Under the pieces are notes generated by a model that was not told the origin of the DNA, did not search any database, and saw nothing but the letters and a program-made list of their open reading frames with translations. From Azolla caroliniana (taxonomy: Eukaryota; Polypodiophyta), in NCBI GenBank assembly GCA_043228905.1, contig JBHGNT010000008.1:9052001-9116000 (forward strand): DNA of 64,000 nt. The letters are read 5' to 3'. Position numbers and translations under genes: made by a program. Below are positions 30,153-40,505 of the stretch, one piece after another. How positions within the stretch are numbered: position 1 is the first letter of the stretch; each line of letters begins with the position of its first letter.

Positions 30153-32178
30153 CTCGCCCCCTCCAAACCCGCACATCCTCCGGTATGTGCCGAAGTTGTT
30201 GGTGTTTGTTAGTCTCCTCCGTCCGGTCTCTACCCGATTGGTTTCGTTGCCGGCTCGTAGTACCCTCGACTTCTCTTGTTATGTTGACTTTGTCTCTCCA
30301 TTTGGAGCACATCCATTCTTTCCACCCGAACCATTGTCGACATCCGATCCACCATAGTCTTCGTTCGCTTTTTGCATGGCCCGCTTGGTCCTTGTCATCC
30401 GCGGTAGTATCTTTTCTTGCCCTCTTTCTTTTCTTCATCAATCTCGACTTCTTTTCGGATTTTCGGTTTAGTCGGATTAGCTTACTTCCGATTCGGTCTC
30501 GTCGGATCGTCTTTCGTTTAGTTCGGCTTCCTTTCCGATTTGTATTCGGTCGATCCGGACTCGGTTGATCGGTTTTTACCGATTCAGTGCTCTTTCGGGT
30601 CGGTTTCTTTTCTTTTCTTTTCGTCCGGATTTGCTTTCTTTTCTTCGTTTTCACCTGCCTTGTCCGGTTCGACTTTCGGCACTTCTTTCCGTTGTTCGTT
30701 ACGTAGGTCCTCCGATATGTGCTCGTTGTTCGGTCCTCGTGTGGTTGTAATGCATGCTTCTTTTCTCGCCGTAGCGCGTGCTTCTTTATTCGCCATAACA
30801 CGCGTTTCTTTATTCGCCGTAGAGCGTGCTCTGTATTAAGCGCTTCTCCCGTCGTAGACCCGACCTCCGCATTGTCGCACTTTCTTTTAGATTGGAATTT
30901 CGGATGAATCATTTTCCATCCAAACCGACTTCCGACTTTACCTTCCTCGCCGCCATCTCCCGTCTCTCCGGTCTCACGTTGGTTCTCGGACACAACCGCC
31001 GAAGTCTCTAGATATTGTTGGCATGAATCCTCGGTATTACCTTCTTTCGTAGTTTCACCCTTAGCATTCTTCTCGGCTATCTCTTCATCGTATTCGTCGG
31101 CTTCGACATTCGTTTTCTCTCCGCCACCTTTCGTCTCTTCGGTCTCACGTTGCCTTTCGATCGCAACCGCCGGAGTCTCTGGAATCAGTGGTGGGGAAGT
31201 CTCGATATGGCAATCCGCCATTGATTCGTCCATAGCCACCTCCGATTCGATTTCGTCTTTTGTGGCTACCTCCTTAATCACATCCGCTTCACACTCTTTA
31301 TCTGCATCAATTATGCAAACATCTATTATGCTTACCCCTTTTTGACCCGATGTCTCGGGCACTTGTATCCCGAAATTTCCTTCTACACTTGAATTATCGG
31401 CCTTATCCTTCGCCATCGTTCTTTCACAAGACGAGTGGGTGTCTTGTTCCACTCTTTCTCCCATGGTACCATCATGTTGTATTTCGGCCTTCATATTGGC
31501 TTCATCGTTTTTCCTTAATCGACCATCCTTCATGGGCCATGTCGTTGTTGACGAGATTCTCAGCTTCCTTTCATCATGTCTTCGGCATACCCTTTCGACT
31601 TTGGCCCAATCCTCGGTAAGACCGTTCGCACCGTCATCATCTTCGAGTTCGATCCCGATGTCCTTCCTTTCTTTCCGATCAATCGATCTTACGAACATTA
31701 GGACTTTGTCCTCCCCCACCAATCTTTGTTCCTGCTCCGAGAGTCGAGCAAAACGATGCTCGAACTCTAGGAATGCTTGTGTTGCACTTCGGTGGGTCTT
31801 CTCCGATGCCACCCATTCGTCGAATTTTCGCCGATCTTGTCCCTTTGATCTCTTGTAATCATATGCCTCTCGTAAAGCTTCTTCGAATGACCCCCATGTC
31901 GAGTTTTGTTGCCGTATCTTGTGGATTCTCTCTTGTAGCTCATCCGTGGCCACCCGATTGAAGGATGTCACTTGCAATCCTTCCGGTATCCCACATCGTA
32001 TCATCTCCGCCTTGTAGTCACGTAGATAGCATGACACATCGTTTCCGTTGAATTGTCCATTTCGTTGTACGAGCCGCTTTACTGCCCCCGTGATCTCCGA
32101 CATCGCTCGTTGTTCTTGTAGCATCCGCTCGAACATCATCATCATCGTTATGCTCAGTGCCTCTTGTTGATTCTCCAT
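30145..32178 (-). CDS. TRGAG-1 gag-like protein, 677 codons
   Basis: Uninterrupted ORF from ATG 32178 (MENQQEALSI) to a TAG that lies inside the 3' LTR, so it reads through the polypurine tract. N-terminal about 220 residues form a gag domain related to Gypsy-G gag: CYLRDYKAEM..GIPE, WGSFEEALREAYDYKRSKGQDRRKFDEWV, LEFEHRFARLSEQEQRLV, KVLMFVRSID and IELEDDDGANGL. The middle is highly acidic with two ETxAVxxxxQRETxET repeats. A very basic Lys/Arg region follows, and near the end a Trp-rich motif (LWWIGCRQWFGWKEWMCSKW). No zinc knuckle, protease, RT or integrase. Likely structural, packaging its own RNA for trans-mobilisation. Confidence 0.82.
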   Translation of the reverse strand: MENQQEALSITMMMMFERMLQEQRAMSEITGAVKRLVQRNGQFNGNDVSCYLRDYKAEMIRCGIPEGLQVTSFNRVATDELQERIHKIRQQNSTWGSFEEALREAYDYKRSKGQDRRKFDEWVASEKTHRSATQAFLEFEHRFARLSEQEQRLVGEDKVLMFVRSIDRKERKDIGIELEDDDGANGLTEDWAKVERVCRRHDERKLRISSTTTWPMKDGRLRKNDEANMKAEIQHDGTMGERVEQDTHSSCERTMAKDKADNSSVEGNFGIQVPETSGQKGVSIIDVCIIDADKECEADVIKEVATKDEIESEVAMDESMADCHIETSPPLIPETPAVAIERQRETEETKGGGEKTNVEADEYDEEIAEKNAKGETTKEGNTEDSCQQYLETSAVVSENQRETGETGDGGEEGKVGSRFGWKMIHPKFQSKRKCDNAEVGSTTGEALNTEHALRRIKKRVLWRIKKHALRREKKHALQPHEDRTTSTYRRTYVTNNGKKCRKSNRTRQVKTKKRKQIRTKRKEKKPTRKSTESVKTDQPSPDRPNTNRKGSRTKRKTIRRDRIGSKLIRLNRKSEKKSRLMKKRKRARKDTTADDKDQAGHAKSERRLWWIGCRQWFGWKEWMCSKWRDKVNITREVEGTTSRQRNQSGRDRTEETNKHQQLRHIPEDVRVWRGRVS
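30153..30190 (-). other. Polypurine tract and hairpin of TRGAG-1
   Basis: Minus strand: hairpin arms GCACAT and ATGTGC around ACCGGAGG (30171-30190), then GCGGGTTTGGAGGGGGCGAG up to the LTR start TGTCGTAG. The arrangement matches Gypsy-G (6156-6192) and TRGAG-2 (60636-60673). It overlaps the last codons of the ORF. Confidence 0.78.
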
Positions 32179-32203
32179 CTCCTTGCCACCCGCCTTCACG
32201 TTG

Positions 32204-32217
32204 GGTTCACCAACTTG
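32204..32217 (-). other. Primer binding site region of TRGAG-1
   Basis: Minus strand TTGGTGAACCCAACGTGAA immediately inside the 5' LTR. The same TTGGTGAACCC start is found in Gypsy-G (43410-43427) and TRGAG-2 (58446-58457), so the three families probably use the same tRNA. The tRNA is not assigned. Confidence 0.7.
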
Positions 32218-32947
32218 TGTCGTGCCTTTCGGCTCCGGATCGTTGTGTGAGTCGGGTGGGAACCGCTGGGGTTTTGGACTAGGAAGAGGAGAGTTTTAAG
32301 GCTAATAAGAATATAAATATGTTGTAAGAAAGAGTTATAGCAAACTCGTGAATCCCACGAGTGTATTGTATTAGATTAATCAATATGAATATAAGAATAT
32401 AAACTTCGGTTGAAAGAGAATGATATAGAATTCTCGTGAATCCCACGAGTATAGTTTATTAATTGGTGTTTTTTAGAAACATATCCAGTTTCCAAATATT
32501 TTTCACACACAATTACATTGTGCTCCCCATCCTTATGTAGTGATGAGGAAGTCTTAGTAATCCATGCTTTTTCTCTAACTATAGACCCCATGCTTTTCCT
32601 ATAGATAGACTATATGCTTTATCTAAAGTGATCATGCTTTTTTTCTAACTTGTGCGTTTTTTATCATGCACGCTAGATGTGTATGTGTAGCTTTTTCTTT
32701 TGTTATGCGTTTTTCTAATGTTTATCCTAGCGTGAATTTACCTTTCTATGTGGGACATCTATGCTTTAACACTAATGAAATGCTAGTGTAATGGTAAGAC
32801 ATTACATTATTAACATGGAGGTGCAAGGTTCGAATCTTGCCCTATGCATGTTCCATTTATTTTGCTATTTTCTTCTATTTCTTCATTTTTTTATTGAATC
32901 TAATACTATATACGTTTTTCACGTAGTGTACAAAATACACTACGACA
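32218..32947 (-). repeat. 5' LTR of TRGAG-1
   Basis: A 730-bp copy of 29423-30152 with about three mismatches seen by eye (for example at 32233, 32252 and the aty of tcctagcgtga near 32731). It carries the same two ctcgtg inverted repeats, the tRNA-like module (32777-32853) and the terminal hairpin (32922-32944). TSD CCGT follows. Confidence 0.94.
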
Positions 32948-32951
32948 CCGT

Positions 32952-33381
32952 ACTCGTAATGCTCGCAGAATTGGTGATCCGAGAAAGAGAGCTTGGGGAT
33001 GTAACCGACTCTGGATAGGTGCGTTATGTCGGCCTTGCTGAGGTGTCCAAGTTGTCCATGCCATAACGATGACACGGAGATATCAACCATAAATAAGTCA
33101 CCCTCTTTGAGCGTGACATATAAAGGATACAAAGAGTGTACCTAGGGTCCTCGAGCAAGCAGGAGGTTCCCTTTATGGAGTGTCCACCCTCTTGATGAGA
33201 ACCCAGCACGGATGCCGGCTTCGTCAAGTTGTCCGACTGAGATCAAGGGACTTGACAGCTCAGGAACGTGTCGGACATTGTGTAGTACGAGTGTAGAGCC
33301 ACCTGGAAGGTTGAGCTCTACGGTGCCGATTCCAATTATGGCACAATGTTGTGCATTTCCGACTCGAACTGAGTCGGAGTG
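32952..33381 (-). pseudogene. Copia-D protease end and integrase zinc domain
   Basis: Minus strand from 33381: CRHSDSVRVGNAQHCAIIGIGTVELNLPGG, LHNVRHVPELSSPLISVGQLDEAG, GFSSRGWTLHKGNLLLARGP, a stop, then YPLYVTLKEGDLF and WHGQLGHLSKADITHL...FCEHYEYG, which is the GAG-pre-integrase HHCC region; CEHY stands where CxxC is expected. The protease active site itself lies beyond Tat-2 at about 40560. Cut by TRGAG-1 at 32951. Confidence 0.85.
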
Positions 33382-33386
33382 CCGGT

Positions 33387-33822
33387 TGTTACCTGACCGG
33401 CAAGAAGGCTTAAGGATGTCCAGACCAGAGTTTGAAAGGAATAGTTTATTCGGGAACTATTGTAATTATTTTATTAATATGGACAGACGGACCGGAATCG
33501 GTATGCCGATCCGGATCCGGTCCGATTCCGAATAGGTGCCGGTTGGCACCGTTTTGTACTTTGCACTGGAGACCTATATAAAGGCCCGGTTACAATGTAA
33601 TTGACAGCGGATAATTAATAGAACTTATTGCCTTAACCTTTCAGTATTGATTACTGTTCTGTGCTTATTGTATATCTTACGCGTGTTAATGATATATTGC
33701 TAAGTAACGAATTAAGGTCTAATTAAGCGTTGTGTTGTAGGTCATCTTGCCGTAACACCCTTTGGTGAAGTGTCTTAAGTGGACACCCTGTGTTAGGTTG
33801 TTGTCCGGCCCTAGGATTAACA
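33387..33822 (+). repeat. 5' LTR of Tat-2
   Basis: A 436-bp LTR, tgttacctgaccgg...gattaaca, with TATATAAA at 33575-33582. It is the same family as the Tat-1 LTR read in reverse complement. Just inside is tttttcgcgaccacgattc, the degraded primer-site region. Confidence 0.94.
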
Positions 33823-33877
33823 CAGTTTTTCGCGACCACGATTCTTGCACAATCGTAGTGAACAGCGGCGGGAATGG

Positions 33878-34726
33878 ATGACTAGGCCAACAGACGACCC
33901 ACTTATGGAGAGAGCACGAAGACTTGCTAAACGGCGAAGGCGACGGGAGGCTTTCCAGCAAGCAGCGGAAGAAATCCGATCGGATCGATCATTTTCCAAA
34001 GTGATCCGGAAAGCGGCAGAGGAGTCGTTCCGTCTGCAACAAAACGCCTACCCGGACGAAGGAAGCAGCTTAAGCAGCCTCCGGGAAGCGGAATCCCTTC
34101 TCCAAGCCTTGGCCGGAAGAGACGGCGAATCCGAAGCATTTTCAGCGCTGGAATCGGATTCAGAAGGGGGTTATAGCACAAACACGAACTATAGCAGCAG
34201 TAATGACACCCCAAGAGGACCGAAGGACGAGGAGTCGGATACATTACCGACACCGGAACCAGAGTTGTCAAACTAGGAACCCCCGGCACTAGACGTGGAG
34301 CAACCTCCGGAGACGAAAGAAGACAAAGAAAGACCTCAAGCAGCCAACCGGACTAGAGCCCCGCAGTTACCACAAGTCCTCCACCGGGTACAGGAAACAA
34401 TGCCGAATCTAGCAACACCCGGAAAGCATATTGCTATTACTGCCGGCAAGAAGGACATAAGTAATCAATGTCCGGCAAAGAGCTATGATACGCGACCGGC
34501 AGTAAACATGGTAGTCGCCGAAGTCGCAGACCTGCAGCAGGTCACCACAAGGTCGAAGGGCAAGACGACGGAATGGGAGACACAAGAGGCCATCCAGAAG
34601 CAGGCAACGGAATGGGTGAAAAAGGCAAATGAGCGAAACGTAGCAAAACTTGTGCAACAAAAGGAGAACACCGAAGAGCTCGCCGGCAGCAGTCAGACCG
34701 AAAATGCGACATGGCAGGCATTGTAG
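33878..34726 (+). pseudogene. Tat-2 gag, core deleted
   Basis: ATG 33878 opens MTRPTDDPLMERARRLAKRRRRREAF, the same basic N terminus as Tat-1, then an acidic spacer ending at a TAG at about 34274. The frame resumes and, near 34340 (KERP|QAANRTRA), jumps directly to sequence that in Tat-1 lies after the gag core, so roughly 0.8 kb is missing. The C-terminal part includes a remnant of the zinc knuckle region (DISNQCPAKSYDTRP) and a Gln/Lys-rich helix (about 34560-34690). Confidence 0.82.
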
Positions 34727-34741
34727 GAGTGCCAAATCACG

Positions 34742-35827
34742 TTGCCATTAGGACGGCTCCTCCAACTAGTGCCCAGATTCACAGAAGGACTCAAGACAGG
34801 CATGACGGCAGGAGAAACACCACCAGCACCCACATTCTTCTCAAATCCGAAGGAGGGACCGACGGTGGTAGACACAAACAGTCTGGCGATCACAGCCATC
34901 GTGAAGGGAAAGGAGTTACCCGGAACAGTAATAGATGGAGGATCCGGCATCAATGTGATTAGCCTCCGAACATGCACAACCTTGGGAATCCAAGAGTGGG
35001 AACCATGCCCGTTCTGGCTACGGATGGCGGATACAAGCTCAGTGCGACCGACTGGCTTGATACGAGATTTGGAAGTAACAATCGACGGCCACACATTTCG
35101 CATCTCAGTAGTAGTGCTACAATTACAAGCACAAGGAGCTTACCCGCTATTGTTGGGGCGGTCGTGGCTAAAAACGGCGCACATTAAACAAAACTGGAGA
35201 AAGAATATAATCACCTTCCGGCGGGGAAGAAAGTTTTCCTTCCATGTAGATCATTCGGCACTCCTCTACCTAGTGTCCAAAGCGTCACTTACTGGTAAGT
35301 TGGCCCGGTGGACTTTGCTATTACAGGAATTCGAATTCGAGATATTCCACCGACCCGGCATACAACATGCGGTAGCAGATTATTTAAGCCGGTTAGATTA
35401 CGGCGAAACCGGCGACGGAGTACCGGACAAGTTTCCGGATGCTGAGTTATTTCGAGTCACTGCAGAAACGGCAACAGATGAAACAGTGGCACCAGAAGAT
35501 AAGTGGCTAACTAATATACACCAATTTTTGAGCACCGGATTGCCTCCGGAGGAGATGAACCGGGACGAGAGGAAATGCCTGGCAATACAAAGCTGGCACT
35601 TCTGTTTATTACGAGACACGTTATACCACAAAGGTGTGGGCAGTATATGGCGACGAGCGGTGTGCAACGACGAGAAAGAGGTAATACTACGGGAAGCACA
35701 CTACGGAGTCGCCAGAGGCCATTATGCCGGGGATGCTACGGCAAGGAAGATATGGCAAAGTGGCCTATGGTGGCCGATTACATTGAAAGACGCAGTCCGG
35801 TACGCGAAAGAGTGTGATCTATGCTAG
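34742..35827 (+). pseudogene. Tat-2 protease fused to RNase H end and integrase start by deletion
   Basis: A 361-codon open stretch. Residues 1-160: protease with VIDGGSGINVIS and LLGRSWLK. At about 35225 the sequence passes from ITFRRG directly to RKFSFHVDHSALLYLVS, the end of RNase H, so the entire RT is missing relative to Tat-1. Both partners share GGGAA at the junction, so a microhomology deletion is likely. The rest is the RNase H-integrase linker and HHCC domain (EAHYGVARGHY...CDLC). It is an in-frame chimera by accident; no enzyme activity besides possibly protease is expected. Confidence 0.88.
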
Positions 35828-36814
35828 CAAATGGGCCAGCCAACGGAACAAGCTAGGATGCCGCACCAACCAGTACTACCGCTAGAACCATTTCAGAAAT
35901 GGGGATTGGATTTTGTCGGACCATTTAAACCACCGGCAATGAGAACCGGCAACCAGTACGTGATCGTCGCAACAGATTACTGCACTAAGTGGGTGGAAGT
36001 GAAAGCCCTACGAGACAACACCGCGGCGTCAACGACAGATTAGCGGAGTCAACAAACAAAACGCTACAGAATATCCCGCGCAAGATCGTCAATGAGAATC
36101 GGACAGATTGGGACACGAAGCTGCACAGTGCGCTCTGGGCTTATCGGATAGCGTACAAAACAAGCATCCGAACAACGTCGTTCCGGTTAGCATTCGGATT
36201 AGAGGCAGTCATGCCGGTCGAGTTCCAAGTACCGATCTTATAGATCCAGATTCGGGAACGACTTAATGAAAAGGAATCGGAAGCAATTCGGTTAAAGGCT
36301 CTGTGTGAACTAGAAGAACACCGACTGGTGAGCATCATGCACCTAGAATTGGAACAACGGCGACGAAAAGCGTTTGTAGATCAGCACCGAAAAAGGAAAC
36401 GAAAAGATGTTCGAAATCGGCAAGTCGGTACTAGTGTTCCAGACCCGGATGGGTAAAATGCCAGGCAAACTACGGTTTAGATGGACCAGACCGTACTGGA
36501 TCACACGCGGGTTCAATGGGTCTTACCAGTTAGGGACACTTGCCGACGAGGTGCTGGATAAATGGGTCAACGGATTTAGACTAAAGCCATACAAAGGACC
36601 TATGCCCAAGAACCCATTTGAACGAAGGGCCGACACCGAATCGGACGCCGGCAGGCCAACCAAGACGGCAACCTATGAGGAAAACGGCTACCACCAAGCC
36701 GGTAAGGAGGAGCACGAGCCGGCAACCGGGGAGAGCAAAATGACGGCAAACCGTCACGATGCCAGGAAGATTCTTCATTCGAGTAAGGGTCCGTTAGGAC
36801 CGGAGAAAAATTAA
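35828..36814 (+). pseudogene. Tat-2 integrase, core deleted
   Basis: After a stop: [10 protein letters not shown]-like start ([13 protein letters not shown]), then [22 protein letters not shown], then at about 36037 a jump to [17 protein letters not shown]. The segment with the second catalytic Asp (DQGGHF in Tat-1) is missing, about 150 bases. The C-terminal part (36407-36814) is open: VLVFQTRMGKMPGKLRFRWTRPYWI, GSYQLGTLADEVLDKW, ending in a charged tail at 36814. Catalytically dead. Confidence 0.86.
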
Positions 36815-37218
36815 CCACACATAAAATAAAATAAAATAATAAAAAATCGAATGGAATCAAAGAAATCATGCAAAGGAGTGATGGAAACGGCCATGCAAAC
36901 GAGGAGTAAAGAGGTACTTCGAAAAGGTACGAGGAGGCTATGAATAGGGCATTAAAACACCGCCACATGGCACGTAATGCTATTATAGTACACGACCTGC
37001 ACACGAATAGGCTCGAAAAAGGCGCCAAGATACAGAGAGAAAAACCCCCACGCATCGAAACCTTCTCCTTTCGCGAACCAAGGAGAACAGACGCAGACAG
37101 ACGCGTGAAGATCAATCGAAGAGAGCTCGCGCACAAAGAACCCCCTCACTCAAAACTTTCTCTCTCACACTCTCACCACCATCAAACCTCCCCAACGCTC
37201 TCTGACCTCGACGCAGAG
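36815..37218 (+). other. Tat-2 leader between integrase and extra ORF
   Basis: About 400 bases without a pol or extra-ORF domain. It starts with an A-rich run (aaataaaataaaataataaaaaa, 36822-36846) and then a region that is open in the extra-ORF frame from ATG 36940. That stretch has low-complexity His/Ser-rich content just before 37219 (SLSHSHHHQTS), so I take 37219 as the likelier start. Tat-3 has a similar Ser/His/Pro-rich leader. A spliced or internal messenger is possible but no splice site can be proved here. Confidence 0.5.
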
Positions 37219-40010
37219 ATGGACTACCAAACACTGTCTGAAGCCGCCAAGAAATGGCTACGGCAACACGGACTGGAGGGTTTCTTGACGATCATGGAAA
37301 CGACGCCACACAAGGAGGCCGAAACGATTATCAAAGAAATCGACACAGAGTTGATCACGGAGGAGGCGATCCGTGCGTTAACAGGCCTTCCGGAGGGGGG
37401 CATCTACACGATCGACAATCCTACCTCCCAGCAGCACATCAAATATTTCGGTGAGTATTCTCTCGTCAGCAAGGGCTACAGGACACAGGGCGGCGAAGAT
37501 ATGTTATTCCGCGAAATTGCCCGTGTACTCCATGAGTTCGGCCACGTATACCCTCGACCCCCCGTTATGCCTCAAAACCGAGTAGGCTTGATTATCGCAA
37601 CGTACAAAGGGGTCAAGGTGGATTGGCCGGTGCTAATCACCGACGGATTGTGCGCGGCCATTGATACCGTAAGAGGTAAGGAAGGCAAAGAAGGCCGGAA
37701 AATATGGCATGCGGTGACGCAATGGCTCACCCTATTGGCGCCACCTGTCAAGCCCGTCCAGACCAAGAAATGGGGAAGAGTACCCGATAGCACCCCGAGA
37801 GCTGCTTCAAAACGGCAACAGTTGTTGGCCTCCAAGGCCACTAAGGGGAAGATGGCCGACGCAGAGAAGGCAGCAAAGGAGCGCCCCAGCCGGAAGCGGC
37901 CGACGGACATGCACAAGGAGACACCGGCACGGCCACTGAAGAGTCCACTCCACCGACCGGTGCAGCAAGAAACGGACACCTTGGCGGCAAGAATGAATGC
38001 CAAGACTCAGGAGGAGGAAACGCAGGAGGAGCCTACGGAGCACCTCCAGCGACGGCCGGTGAAGAGGACCGCAGAATCAGTCGAGAAGCGTTCGGACCCA
38101 CAGAAGGATGGAACGCCCGCAACCCACACTGAGACTCCCACGCCAAGGGAGGCACCAGAACCGGTCACAGAAGTCCCTGCACAACAAGCAGCACCGGCAA
38201 GCCCTGTAACTCAAGAGCCGGTTATACAAATGCCAACCTCCTCAGCTGGCCAAGAACAAGCAGAACAAGTGCGGCTAGCCGAAACACAACCGGAACCTGA
38301 ACAGCAAAGTGGTCAGCAGGTAGAGCTGGAATTGCCGCTCGACGCAAAAAGGCGGGGACAGCCACCAGCAAGTGAACCCATCAGCCAACCCGCCGTGCAG
38401 ACGCAACAATAGGGCACCGGCAGCCAATGGCTCCGGTGGATAGGAGAACAAATTGCCGGAGTAGTCGGATACGTCGAGGCGGAAGAACGAGTGCAAATGG
38501 AACGGTTGCTAGTCACAATCGATGAACTAGAGACGACCCGGTCAAGGATCTGGTGCCTCGAACAAGACTTGGATCGGGTCACAGAAGACATGGCCAAAAT
38601 GGCCTTAACCGCAACACTGATCCAAGCACCGGTGACTCTGGTGGATGTACATACGGATAAGACCCCGGAGACAGAAAATGTTCCTGAGAAAGATGCGGCG
38701 CAAGCCCAAGAGCTTGCCGACTTAAGAGACGAACTTGCCGCACAAGAAGCATTACGGAGCCATGAACGCGACTTGAAGAAGGCGGCCGAAGAAGAATTAA
38801 AGAAGACTACTGAGAAACTTCGCCGGGCAGAGGAAAACCTGCGTAAAGGACATCAAGCTTACGACCAGCTAAAGGAGGAAAAAGAGAAATTGTTGCAGGA
38901 GAAAGACAAGCTGTGACGGATGGCGGAGATGGAAATCAAAAGGCTGAAGGAAGAACCCCGTCAACAAAAGGACCGAGAGGACCGCGCGCGCCGACAAATC
39001 AACCAGAGGCTGAAGCAGAAGACCGATGATTTTGATCATCTGCACCGGGACTACAAGCAGCTAGAGGCGGAGTATAAGCAACAGCAGGAAAGGATGGCCG
39101 AGCTCCGGCAAGAAGTTGATAGGGCCACAACGGCACTCGCCGACGAAGGAGCTGAGAATTCAAAGCTATTGGAGGAAGCGGCGATGGACCGGATGGAGGT
39201 TCACAAGCAGAACCATGAAGAAAAGGAAAGAGCGACAATGGTGTTACAGAGGTTGCAAACAACCTATCAAAGTCAATTGTCGCATTATAGGGAGCAGGAG
39301 GCGGACACGGTCAGAATCATCAAGCAATTGAAAGAGGAGCGACAAGGCGCGGAGAACAAATCACGGATGGGAACCGAACGGATCCAGTGCATCCTCCGGG
39401 CATGGCTCAACAAGACCAAACGCTTGATTGACGAGAGCTCTATGCAATGGTGGATGAAATGGGCGCAGAATACAGCGGAACTCCAATTGCTCAAGGCGGA
39501 CGTGGAAAACCGGCGGAAGGAAGGTGACGAATGTTATACGCTGACATCGGAGGACTTCACCGCCATAAGGGATGAGCTGGCCGAAGATTTCACAGCCCTG
39601 GCGGATGAACAATTGGTGCAAGTCCGGCAGCTCGTAGCTCAACTGGACGATGATCGGCTGGAGGCTCAAATCCAGTTTGAGAGCTATGAACGGTCCCAGC
39701 TCCGAGAAGAAAAAGCAAGGTGGCAACGGTCAACCTTAGTGATGAGGAACCGTCGCCGGTACAAGGACCAGACGGGGACCAGACCGGAATCAGTCAGCCA
39801 GCGACAACTCCGACGGAGGAGACAACGAAGGAAACGTCGGCGCTAGAGCAACAAACGGAGCAACAGCCCCAAACGGAGAAGGCACAAACAAAGCAGCCAC
39901 AAACGGAACAACAGCCACAACAGCAATAGCCACAGCAACAACAACAGATTCCGGACGAGCCATTGGAAATTCTGGAGCAAAGCATTCTAGACATTTTGGA
40001 CGAAGAGTAG
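37219..40010 (+). pseudogene. Tat-2 extra ORF (aORF), about 930 codons, nearly intact
   Basis: Starts MDYQTLSEAAKKWLRQHGLEGFL. Residues 1-180 form an alpha/beta-looking domain (ALTGLPEGGIYTID, KYFGEYSLVSKGYRTQGGED, GLIIATYKGVKVDWPVLI, WHAVTQWLTLLAPP). Residues 180-400: basic then Pro/Glu-rich spacer. Residues 420-830: long coiled coil rich in Glu/Lys/Arg/Gln. Then EGDECYTLTSEDFTAIRDELAEDF, LSDEEPSPV, a Gln-rich tail and PLEILEQSILDILDEE, stop 40008-40010. Defects: TAG at 38410, TGA at 38914 (likely CGA to TGA) and a frameshift at about 39720. Function unknown; a structural, nuclear or assembly role is only a guess. Confidence 0.88.
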
Positions 40011-40064
40011 CAGGGCCGGATAATGGGTTCAACGTACAAGGTACTGTCCCACGGGCGTGCCATG

Positions 40065-40500
40065 TGTAACCCGGCCAGCAAGAAGGCTTATGGATGTCCA
40101 GACCAGAGTGTGAAAGGAATAGTTTATTCGGGAACTATTGTAATTATTTTATTAATATGGACGGACGGACCGGAATCGGTATGCCGATCCGGATCCAGAC
40201 CAATTCCAAATAGGTGCCGGTTGGCACCGTTTTGTACTTCGCACCGGAGACCTATATAAAGGCCCGGTTACAATGTAATTGACAACGGATAATTAATAGA
40301 ACTTATTGACTTAACCTTTCAGTATTGATTACCGTTCTGTGCTTATTGTATATCTTATGCGTGTTAATGATGTATTGCTAAGTAACCAATTAAGGTCTAA
40401 TTAAGTGTTGTGTTGTAGGTCATCTTGCCGTAACACCCTTTGGTGAAGTGTCTTAAGTGGACACCCTGTGTTACGCTATTGTCCGGCCCTAGGATTAACA
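40065..40500 (+). repeat. 3' LTR of Tat-2
   Basis: A 436-bp LTR, tgtaaccc...gattaaca, with TATATAAA at 40253-40260 and TSD CCGGT at 40501-40505. No clear G-rich polypurine tract precedes it; the preceding bases are ggtactgtcccacgggcgtgccatg, also found next to the Tat-1 3' LTR. Confidence 0.94.
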
Positions 40501-40505
40501 CCGGT

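Larger units (their letters stand above)
29423..32947 (-). mobile_element. TRGAG-1, gag-only LTR retrotransposon (TR-GAG type)
   Basis: A 3525-bp element with 730-bp LTRs that differ at only about three sites by eye, inserted in Copia-D integrase with a perfect 4-bp TSD CCGT (29419-29422 and 32948-32951). Across the insertion the host reads EYGKQ without loss. The internal 2 kb holds one long ORF with a gag domain and no protease, RT or integrase. Primer-site motif, pre-tract hairpin and TSD length match Gypsy-G, which suggests it depends on such an element in trans. Its LTR identity makes it one of the two youngest insertions (with NA-1). Confidence 0.93.
33387..40500 (+). mobile_element. 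Tat-2, internally deleted Tat-like element retaining the extra ORF
   Basis: Plus-strand relative of Tat-1, inserted in Copia-D protease with TSD CCGGT (33382-33386 and 40501-40505). LTRs 33387-33822 and 40065-40500 differ at about twenty sites by eye. Compared with Tat-1 it has three internal deletions: most of the gag core and zinc knuckle region (junction near 34340), all of RT (near 35225) and the first part of the integrase core (near 36037). Protease, RNase H end, integrase ends and the full extra ORF remain. Its opposite orientation to Tat-1 creates a large inverted repeat within Copia-D. Confidence 0.94.

Noticed and set aside
36940-37218. ATG 36940 as the start of the Tat-2 extra ORF
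   Set aside because: The stretch up to 37219 is low-complexity and not conserved with Tat-3 apart from composition; homology starts at the SEAAKKWL block, so 37219 is preferred.
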